A stretch of 64,000 nt of DNA, from contig JBCCJA010000012.1 in NCBI GenBank assembly GCA_039045975.1, positions 1 to 64,000 of the forward strand, read 5' to 3'. The notes under the pieces were generated by a model. That model was not told the origin of the DNA. It did no database searches and saw nothing but the letters and a program-made list of their open reading frames with translations. This document shows, piece after piece, positions 58,003-64,000 of the stretch. The position numbers and the translations under genes were made by a program. Numbering within the stretch: the first letter of the stretch is position 1; every line of letters begins with the position of its first letter. The stretch is from JBCCJA01 sp039045975. Lineage in GTDB: Bacteria; Planctomycetota; Planctomycetia; Planctomycetales; Planctomycetaceae.

Positions 58003-59019
58003 ATGATCATCGTCCTCCGCACGTCCGCCTCGCCCGAGGCCGCTGAGAAGATCGCCGCTCGCGTGACGGAACTCGGCATGAAGCCGCACGTCATCGTCGG
58101 GACCGACCGGACCGTCGTCGCCGCCGCCGGGAAGGAGTCCGAAAACCTCCGCGACGACCTGCTCGCCGAGCCCGACGTCGAGGCCGTTCACGCGATCTTG
58201 GCCCCCTACAAAATCGCCAGCCTCGAGACCAAGGCCGAGCCGACCGTCGTGACCGCGAAAGGTCTGACGATCGGCGGCGGGACGGTCGGCGTCATCGGCG
58301 GGCCTTGCTCCGTCGAGGGCGAGGAGGCGATCCATACCGCCGCGAAGCTCGTCAAAGAGGCGGGCGCGACCGGCCTCCGCGGCGGAGCCTTCAAGCCGCG
58401 GACGAGCCCTTATTCATTCCAGGGGCTCAAGGAAGAAGGCCTCAAATATCTGCGTGACGCCGGGGAGGCGACCGGGCTCGCGACCGTGACCGAGGTCATG
58501 GCCCCGCACGACGTCGATCTCGTCGCGTCGTACGCCGACGTGCTACAGATCGGGGCCCGCAACATGCAGAACTACACGCTGCTCGAGGCGGTCGGGAAGT
58601 GCGACAAGCCCGTGATCCTCAAGCGGGGCGCGTCGGCGACGGTCGACGAGTTCCTGCTCGCGGCCGAGTACATCCTCGACGGCGGGAACACGCAGGTCGC
58701 GCTCTGCGAGCGGGGCATCCGCACGTTCGAGGGGCACACCCGATTCACGCTGCCACTCGCGACGGTGCCCTACTTGCAACAGAAGACACACCTGCCGGTT
58801 GTGATCGACCCGTCGCACGGCACCGGCGTCGCGTCGCTGGTCCCGCCGATGATCGCCGCCGCGGTCGCCGCCGGCTGCGACGGCCTGCTCGTCGAGACGC
58901 ACCCCGACCCTCCCCGGGCGCTGTCGGACGGGGCCCAGTCGCTGACACCGCAGGCGTTCGCGGCGTCGATCGAGACGGCGAACGCCGTCGCGGGGACGGT
59001 GGGGAAGGTGATCGGCTGA
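58003..59019 (+). CDS. aroF: 3-deoxy-7-phosphoheptulonate synthase (type I-beta, with N-terminal regulatory domain)
   Basis: This 338-residue DAHP synthase makes the first committed shikimate-pathway intermediate from PEP and erythrose 4-phosphate. Residues 1-70 are a ferredoxin-like (ACT-type) regulatory domain, as in Thermotoga-type enzymes, suggesting feedback control by aromatic amino acids. The barrel contains VIGGPCSVEGEEA, RGGAFKPRTSPYSFQG, DVLQIGARNMQNY, PVILKRGASATVDEFL, the metal-binding Cys in VALCERGIRTFE and VIDPSHGTG. The start is ATG 58003. It is not next to other aro genes; instead it lies between two Uma2 paralogues. Confidence 0.95.
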   Translation: MIIVLRTSASPEAAEKIAARVTELGMKPHVIVGTDRTVVAAAGKESENLRDDLLAEPDVEAVHAILAPYKIASLETKAEPTVVTAKGLTIGGGTVGVIGGPCSVEGEEAIHTAAKLVKEAGATGLRGGAFKPRTSPYSFQGLKEEGLKYLRDAGEATGLATVTEVMAPHDVDLVASYADVLQIGARNMQNYTLLEAVGKCDKPVILKRGASATVDEFLLAAEYILDGGNTQVALCERGIRTFEGHTRFTLPLATVPYLQQKTHLPVVIDPSHGTGVASLVPPMIAAAVAAGCDGLLVETHPDPPRALSDGAQSLTPQAFAASIETANAVAGTVGKVIG

Positions 59020-59074
59020 CCGTCCGTCCCGCGCGATCGGTTACAATCGGGCCGTCCAGCCACGAGGTTTTGCC

Positions 59075-59722
59075 ATGTCGATCGCCGCTCCGTCGGAGAC
59101 CGTCGAGTCGGTTTTAAGTCTTCATGAACCGCCGGTCCGTCTCGACGCCACCTCGGCCGGGATGGCGATGACGGCCGCCGAGTTCGACGCCGTCAGGGAC
59201 TGGGATCGCGATTACCGCTTCGAACTGGTCCGGGGGGTCGTCGTCGCGAGTCCGGCCGTGTCGTTGGGCGGGCGTTATCCGCGAATCGAACTCGTCGCGT
59301 CGCTCCACAGCTATGCGAGAACGGAGAAGGGACGGAATGCCCGGGTGACCGTGCTGCACGAGCACGACATCTTCATCGGCGACGACCGTCGGCGGGCCGA
59401 CCTCGTCGTCTGGTGCGGCATTAGCCACGAGGCGATCGCCGAGAACGCCGTGCCCACGATCGCGGTCGAGATCGTCTCGAAAGAGAAACGCGACCGGCAT
59501 CGCGATTACGTCGAAAAGCGGGCCGAGTATCTTGCCGCCGGGGTCCGCGAGTATTGGGTCTTCGACCGTTTCCGCCGCACGTTGACCGTCTGCACGACGC
59601 CGACCGGCGACGCGGGGATGAGCATCGTCAAGGCGGACGGCAGCTACCGCACCGACCTCCTCCCCGGCTTCGTGCTGTCGATCGGTGACCTGTTGGCCGA
59701 AGCCGACCGCGCGGGTGAGTGA
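59075..59722 (+). CDS. Uma2 family endonuclease-like protein, copy 2
   Basis: This 215-residue paralogue of the protein at 57271-57918 has the same length. It is nearly identical in VPTIAVEIVSKEKRDRHRDY, VREYWVFDRFRRTLTVCTTP and the LLPGFVLSIGDLLAEAD tail, but divergent around residues 60-105. The nuclease-like acids are retained (D109, E132, K148). TACAAT at 59042-59047 is a likely -10 word 28 bases before the ATG, so it probably has its own promoter downstream of aroF. Function as for copy 1. Confidence 0.85.
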   Translation: MSIAAPSETVESVLSLHEPPVRLDATSAGMAMTAAEFDAVRDWDRDYRFELVRGVVVASPAVSLGGRYPRIELVASLHSYARTEKGRNARVTVLHEHDIFIGDDRRRADLVVWCGISHEAIAENAVPTIAVEIVSKEKRDRHRDYVEKRAEYLAAGVREYWVFDRFRRTLTVCTTPTGDAGMSIVKADGSYRTDLLPGFVLSIGDLLAEADRAGE

Positions 59723-59752
59723 CGCCCGACTGCGATTCCGGGTCGAGCGGCC

Positions 59753-59758
59753 TACACT
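59753..59758 (+). promoter_or_regulatory. Candidate -10 element directly before apbE
   Basis: TACACT lies six bases before the GTG start of apbE, where transcription would begin at or next to the start codon. A convincing -35 was not found. If real, the mRNA would be leaderless. Confidence 0.3.
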
Positions 59759-59764
59759 GCGAGC

Positions 59765-60847
59765 GTGAAACGCCTCGCCGAGATCGCCGCCGTTTCCGTC
59801 ATCGGTATCGCCGCGATCGTCTGGATGAACCTGCCGTCCGACGCGGAGGTGGCTGGTCGGCCGGTCGGCGACCCTTCGGTCCTGCTCGGCGAGACGATGG
59901 GCACGACGTATCGCGTCGTCGTCCCGGGCGTGACCGATCCCGCCCTGAGTGCTCAACTCAAAGAGGGCATCGACACGCGGCTCGAAGGCATCAACCGCCT
60001 CATGTCGACGTGGCGGCCCGATTCCGAAATCAGCCGATTCAACACGTCCGAAGCTGTCGATCATCCGATCCCGATCTCGCAGGAGACCTTCGGCGTCATC
60101 GCCGCGGCTGATCTGATCAAGCAATTTACCGGCGGCGCCTTCGACGTTTCGGTCGCCCCAGTCGTTTCGCTGTGGAGTTTCGGCCCGGACCGCCGGCCGC
60201 GTGCCGTCCCGACCGATGACGCGATCGCCGCCGCCCGAGAACTCGTCGGCGACGTCGGGATTTCGATCGTCCCCGGTGAGTTCGGCCTCACGAAGACGGC
60301 GCCCGGTTCCGCGATCGACCTGTCGGCGATCGCGAAGGGCTATGGCGTCGATGCGATCGGACGACTGCTCGACGACGTCGGGCTGACGAACTGGCTCGTC
60401 GAAATCGGCGGGGAAGTCCGGGTCCACGGCCCCAGCGGCCGCGGGGACCCGTGGCGCGTCGGCATCGACGAGCCGATCTCCGGCGAACGTTCTGTCCGAC
60501 GTGTCGTCGGCCTGCCGGTCGGTGATCTGGCGGCGTTAGCGACGTCGGGCGACTACCGGAACTTTTTCGAGGAGGACGGGGTACGCTACAGCCACGTGAT
60601 CGACCCGCGGACCGGGCGTCCGGCCCGCACCGACCTTGTTTCCGCCAGTGTGCTCGCCCACGACTGCATGACGGCGGACGCCTTCGCGACGGCGTGCTTA
60701 GTCGTCGGGCCGGACGACGCCTATGATCTACTGATCGAACGCGGGCTCGAGGGCTGTCTGATCGTCGCGACCGACGACGGCTTCGAGACCCGGACGACGC
60801 CAGGCTTCCCCGAAAAGCTCAGCCCTCCCTCCCCTCCGACGCCATGA
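59765..60847 (+). CDS. apbE: FAD:protein FMN transferase
   Basis: This is a 360-residue ApbE family protein, which links FMN covalently to threonine in targets such as NqrB, NqrC and RnfG at the periplasmic face. An N-terminal anchor (IAAVSVIGIAAIVWMNL) is followed by MGTTYRVVVPG, LMSTWRPDSEISRFNTS, GAFDVSVAPVVSLWSFGP, IDLSAIAKGYGVDAIGRLL, VEIGGEVRVHG and YSHVIDPRTGRPAR. The last two stretches bind FAD and Mg in the family. The start is GTG. The stop overlaps nqrM by four bases, so the two are translationally coupled. Confidence 0.93.
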   Translation: MKRLAEIAAVSVIGIAAIVWMNLPSDAEVAGRPVGDPSVLLGETMGTTYRVVVPGVTDPALSAQLKEGIDTRLEGINRLMSTWRPDSEISRFNTSEAVDHPIPISQETFGVIAAADLIKQFTGGAFDVSVAPVVSLWSFGPDRRPRAVPTDDAIAAARELVGDVGISIVPGEFGLTKTAPGSAIDLSAIAKGYGVDAIGRLLDDVGLTNWLVEIGGEVRVHGPSGRGDPWRVGIDEPISGERSVRRVVGLPVGDLAALATSGDYRNFFEEDGVRYSHVIDPRTGRPARTDLVSASVLAHDCMTADAFATACLVVGPDDAYDLLIERGLEGCLIVATDDGFETRTTPGFPEKLSPPSPPTP

Positions 60848-61197
60848 CCGGCTACGAAATCGTTCTTGTTGTTCTTCTCGTGATGTCGGCGTTCGCGATC
60901 GCCGGTCTCGGCATGGCGATCGGCTGGCTGTTGGCCAACAAGCCACTCAAGGGCAGCTGCGGCGGCTTGGCGACGATGACCGACGAGAACGGCAACAGCA
61001 TCTGTATGGCGTGCGGCGACGACCCGGCCGACTGCGACGGGGAAACCGCGTCGCCTGCTGCCGTGACCGCTGCGGCAGACGACGGCCCCGACGCGGCGAT
61101 CTGCGACAGCCTCGGTTGCTCGACGCTGCAGCGGTCCGCGTGCAGCACGGCCAAACAGGCCGACTGCACACTTCACGGCGGTCCGCAGAACGCCTGA
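60844..61197 (+). CDS. nqrM: NqrM-like (DUF539) Na+-NQR maturation protein
   Basis: This 117-residue protein has one N-terminal helix (about 5-30), then GWLLANKPLKGSCGGL and CMACGDDPADC, the cysteine set of NqrM (C39, C54, C57, C64). NqrM is needed for maturation of the Na+-translocating NADH:quinone reductase, probably delivering iron for the NqrD/E centre. The C-terminal half adds five more cysteines (ICDSLGCSTLQRSACSTA and ADCTLHGG), which is more than usual. ApbE upstream, overlapping by four bases, strongly supports the assignment. The nqrA-F genes are not in this window. Confidence 0.85.
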   Translation: MTGYEIVLVVLLVMSAFAIAGLGMAIGWLLANKPLKGSCGGLATMTDENGNSICMACGDDPADCDGETASPAAVTAAADDGPDAAICDSLGCSTLQRSACSTAKQADCTLHGGPQNA

Positions 61198-61558
61198 GTC
61201 GCGGCTCCGCGTCATGCCGGCCGTGAAGCATTTCTCGTCGAGAGGCGCCGAGGCCAGGAAGGGCGGGAGCTATCCGCAGTTCGTCGCTGGCGTAACGATC
61301 GAAGGCTACGCCGAAATCAATCCGCCAGAACGCCCGCGACTCGAAATATAGCGATCGAATTTCGCGAGCCACGCGGGCATCTTTCGGCGATGCCCGCTGA
61401 ATCTCTCGGGCAGGCATGGTGCCCCGACGAGTTCTGACCGAGTTCTCACAATCGGCCCGTGCAGATCCGGGCGGCGTGAGCGAGGCTGCGCCTCACAGGC
61501 TTGAATTGCCTCTGGCCGGTCGATGAAGTCGCCTTCGTGCCAGTGTGCGGGCGGCCTG
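61198..61558. other. Intergenic gap, no gene seen
   Basis: About 360 bases of somewhat lower GC lie between nqrM and the MFS transporter. A minus-strand frame (61417 down into nqrM) gives a non-gene-like protein. No clear terminator is visible. It presumably holds the promoter of the transporter operon. Confidence 0.45.
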
Positions 61559-62872
61559 ATGTCACGATTACCGAAACGTTACCTGCTCGTCACCGGGACG
61601 TTCCTGCTCTCGGTGCTGCTGTACGTCGATCGGGCGTGCATATCCGTGGCGAAAGGGGACGTCCAGGACGATTTGGGCCTCTCCGATCAGCAGATCGGCT
61701 GGGTGTTCTCGGCGTTCGCGCTCGGTTACGCGTTGTTCCAGACGCCTGGGGGTTGGCTCGCCGACCGGCTCGGCCCACGCCGCGTCCTCGCGACGATCGT
61801 AATCGCGTGGTCGGTGTTCACCGGCCTGACGGCGGCGGCGTTTAACTTCGTCGCGATCCTGGTCGTGCGGTTCCTCTTCGGAGCGGGCGAGGCGGGCGCG
61901 TTCCCCGGCATGTCGCGTGCCGTCTTCTCCTGGATCCCGATGTCGGAACGCGGACTCGTGCAGGGGATCAATTTCTCCGGCTCGCGACTCGGGGCGGCGT
62001 TGGCCCTGCCGTTGATTGCGGTATTGATCGACGGCCTCGGCTGGAGGGGCAGTTTCGTCGTCCTCATGTTGGTCGGATTCGTTTGGGCCGTCGCGTGGTA
62101 TGTGTTGTTCCGCGACGACCCCGCCGAGGTCGAATCGATGTCGGACGCCGAACGTCAATTGATTCTTGACGGACGTCAGCAGTCTAGCGGCGGCGACGGA
62201 GATCCCGGACTGACGGCCGCCGCGATCGGTCGGTCTTCGACCGTCGGACTGCTTTGTGTGCAGTACTTCGCGTCAAACTTCACGTTTTTTATCGCTCTCA
62301 GCTGGCTATTCCCGCTGCTTAAAGAGCGGTTCGCGTTGAGCGGCCTCGAAGCGTCGCTGTACGCCTCGGCCCCGTTCGTTGCCGGGGCGATCGGTTCGTG
62401 GGTCGCGGGCTGGCTGATCGATGTGATTTATCGGGCCGGTCATTGGCCCGCGTCCCGACGCGTGCCCGCCGTCGCCGGGTTCGCGTTCGCGACCGTCGGC
62501 CTGCTCGGGACGGCCTATTCTGAAACCGCGTTCGCGACGGCGGCCTGGTTCAGCCTTGCGATCTTCGGGGCCGACATGACACTCGCGCCGTCGTGGACGA
62601 CCTGTGTCGATATCGGCAAGAAGAACGCGGGCGTCGTCTCCGGGACGATGAACATGGCGGGCAACATTGGTTCCTTCGTTACCTCATTGGCGTTCCCGTT
62701 CTTAAAAGGTCTGACCGTCGATAGCGACCCGTCGAACAAAGCTTTCTTTTTCGTCGCTGCAGCACTCAACGCGATCGCGGTCGCGGTCTGGTTTTTAATC
62801 GATCCGCGTAAGCCGATCGTCGCCGGTAAGGAAGGCGTTGTCGTGGCCGACGCGGGGCAGGCCGATGGATAA
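61559..62872 (+). CDS. MFS transporter (anion:cation symporter type)
   Basis: This is a 437-residue, 12-helix major facilitator of the ACS (anion:cation symporter) type, whose members import hexuronates, glucarate or similar sugar acids with protons. The N-half shows YVDRACISVAKGDVQDDLGL, the motif GYALFQTPGGWLADRLGPRR and FGAGEAGAFPGMSRAVFSWI. The C-half has SWLFPLLKERFALSG, APSWTTCVDIGKKNAGVVSG and TMNMAGNIGSFVTSL. The ATG at 61559 matches the family start; an upstream ATG at 61523 adds 12 unconvincing residues. Its last eight bases overlap the oxidoreductase start. Confidence 0.88.
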   Translation: MSRLPKRYLLVTGTFLLSVLLYVDRACISVAKGDVQDDLGLSDQQIGWVFSAFALGYALFQTPGGWLADRLGPRRVLATIVIAWSVFTGLTAAAFNFVAILVVRFLFGAGEAGAFPGMSRAVFSWIPMSERGLVQGINFSGSRLGAALALPLIAVLIDGLGWRGSFVVLMLVGFVWAVAWYVLFRDDPAEVESMSDAERQLILDGRQQSSGGDGDPGLTAAAIGRSSTVGLLCVQYFASNFTFFIALSWLFPLLKERFALSGLEASLYASAPFVAGAIGSWVAGWLIDVIYRAGHWPASRRVPAVAGFAFATVGLLGTAYSETAFATAAWFSLAIFGADMTLAPSWTTCVDIGKKNAGVVSGTMNMAGNIGSFVTSLAFPFLKGLTVDSDPSNKAFFFVAAALNAIAVAVWFLIDPRKPIVAGKEGVVVADAGQADG

Positions 62873-64000
62873 TCCCACGTCGGTCCGAGGCGCCGTCATC
62901 GGCTGCGGCTATTTCAGCCGTTTCCATTTCGACGCGTGGTCGCGTCTGCCGGGCGTCGAGATCGTCGCCGCCTGTGACCTCGACCGAAATAAGGCCGATG
63001 CTTACGCCGAGGAGTTCGGCATCGGCTGTGTGACCACCGACGCCGAGGAGGTGATGTCGGTCGACGGCCTCGATTTCGTCGACATCGCGACGCCGCCGAC
63101 CGACCGGTGGCCGCTCATCGAGTCAGCGATCGACCGCGGGCTGGCCGTCATCTGTCAGAAACCGCTCGCCAATGACTTCGCCGCCGCGAAGCGGATCCTG
63201 GAAGCGGCCGTCGCCGCCGACGCGAAATTCATGGTCCACGAGAACTTTCGTTTTCAACCGTGGCACAGAGAGATCAAGCGGATCCTCGACGCGGGCACGA
63301 TCGGCCGCGTGCAAACGATCACGATGCGGTCGCGTCAGGGCGACGGCTGGGGCGAAGACGCCTACCTCGGCAGGCAGCCCTACTTCCGGACGATGCCGCG
63401 GCTGTTGATGCACGAGACCGGCGTCCATTTCGCCGACACGTTTCGATTTCTAGCCGGCGAGATCGAGACGGTCGACGCCCGCCTCCGCCGGCTCAACCCG
63501 GTCATCGCCGGTGAGGACTGCGGCCTGGTCGAGTTCGGATTCGCGAGCGGGGCCGTCGGCGTCTGGGACGCCGACCGGTATCACGAGCCGTTCTCCGGCG
63601 ACCCGCGTTACACCTTCGGCGAGATGCTCGTCGAGGCCGACGGCGGCAGCCTCCGGCTTCACAACGACGGCGGCATCGAAATTAAGAAACTCGGCGAGGA
63701 GCCGTACCGACACGCCTACGACCATCGACGCGAAGGCTTCGCCGGAGACTGCGCGTACTCCTGCCAGGAACACTTCCTCGGTTATTTAAGCGGAGAGCAC
63801 CCGGCGGAGACGGGTCCCGCCGAGTACTTAAAGTCTTTGGAAGTCGTCGAGGCCGCGTACCGGTCGGCCTCGTCGCGTCGGCCCGAGCCGGTCCGCCCGT
63901 CGGAACCCGAAATTATCGATCTTTCGCTCGCCGTCGCATCCGGCATGCGTGGCGTAAAAATCGCCGTGGCGAAGAGTCTTGAGTCGGACGGCTGGAACGC
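62865..64000 (+). CDS. Gfo/Idh/MocA family oxidoreductase (3'-truncated by window edge)
   Basis: The frame from ATG 62865 is open to the right edge, 378 codons. It encodes an NAD(P)-dependent sugar or inositol dehydrogenase of the Gfo/Idh/MocA family. The Rossmann start is GAVIGCGYFSRFHFDAW, then ACDLDRNKADAYAEEFGIG, VDIATPPTDRWPLIESAIDR and CQKPLAND (the EKP-loop variant QKP). The C-terminal domain contains VHENFRFQPWHREIKRIL, the active-site region LMHETGVHFADTFRFL and an alpha/beta sheet. The ATG lies inside the end of the MFS gene, so the pair is probably coupled. The usual family length is 340-390 residues, so only a short end is missing. Confidence 0.88.
   Translation, partial: MDNPTSVRGAVIGCGYFSRFHFDAWSRLPGVEIVAACDLDRNKADAYAEEFGIGCVTTDAEEVMSVDGLDFVDIATPPTDRWPLIESAIDRGLAVICQKPLANDFAAAKRILEAAVAADAKFMVHENFRFQPWHREIKRILDAGTIGRVQTITMRSRQGDGWGEDAYLGRQPYFRTMPRLLMHETGVHFADTFRFLAGEIETVDARLRRLNPVIAGEDCGLVEFGFASGAVGVWDADRYHEPFSGDPRYTFGEMLVEADGGSLRLHNDGGIEIKKLGEEPYRHAYDHRREGFAGDCAYSCQEHFLGYLSGEHPAETGPAEYLKSLEVVEAAYRSASSRRPEPVRPSEPEIIDLSLAVASGMRGVKIAVAKSLESDGWN

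Overview
The window is a high-GC (about two-thirds G+C by eye) bacterial chromosome segment. The gene repertoire points to Planctomycetota. It has a DUF1559 protein with a prepilin-type N-terminus and an H-X9-DG tail, a DUF1501 plus DUF1549/DUF1553 pair, a 3-keto-disaccharide hydrolase (DUF1080), a ThuA protein, a sulfatase, a DUF1111-type di-haem protein, a transglutaminase/DUF2126 protein, and a FlgI-like lipoprotein fused to HEAT-like repeats. I cannot name a genus. The first ~1.26 kb is a different matter: it reads as alphaproteobacterial clpB in lower-GC codon usage, spliced in frame to a planctomycete-like clpB 3' end.

Layout. 1-5.6 kb: clpB 3' end, DUF1080, DUF456, aldehyde dehydrogenase, DUF502. 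5.7-8.9 kb: a small membrane protein, then rpsO-pnp closed by a strong intrinsic terminator. 9-17.4 kb: an unknown protein, then a tight FlgI-like/HEAT lipoprotein-smc-GT39 run. 17.3-20.9 kb: di-haem oxidoreductase, divergent from acetyl-CoA synthetase. 20.9-27.7 kb: a tripartite RND efflux system split over two divergent units. 27.9-30 kb: argF, tRNA-Glu(CTC), DUF368. 30-35.3 kb (minus strand): DUF1559, zinc-ribbon membrane protein, fatty acid desaturase, a UAP1-like UDP-sugar pyrophosphorylase, DUF5658. 35.6-41.6 kb: HDOD protein, membrane protein, Y-family polymerase, SDR, sulfatase.

41.7-45.1 kb holds a transglutaminase/DUF2126 gene cut by one in-frame TAG. 45.1-46.35 kb is AT-richer, with a DUF6188-like small gene and a cluster of small hairpin repeats. 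46.35-50 kb: rhomboid protease, a frameshifted YdeI-like relic, ThuA, a prenyltransferase-like toroid protein. 50.1-53 kb: a beta-grasp (SLBB-like) membrane protein followed by a degenerate actin/MreB-fold protein. 53.2-57.1 kb: DUF1501 and DUF1549/1553. 57.2-61.2 kb: two Uma2 paralogues flanking DAHP synthase, then apbE-nqrM. 61.5-64 kb: an MFS transporter overlapping a Gfo/Idh/MocA oxidoreductase that runs off the right edge.

How genes work together. apbE and nqrM are maturation factors for a Na+-translocating NADH:quinone reductase whose subunits are not here. The MFS and Gfo/Idh/MocA genes overlap and probably act on the same sugar or sugar acid. Sulfatase, DUF1080, ThuA and the DUF1501/1549 pair fit a polysaccharide-degrading lifestyle. 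The adaptor, RND pump and TolC-like lipoprotein form one efflux machine. The SLBB-like and actin-like genes form a two-gene operon that I do not recognise as a described system.
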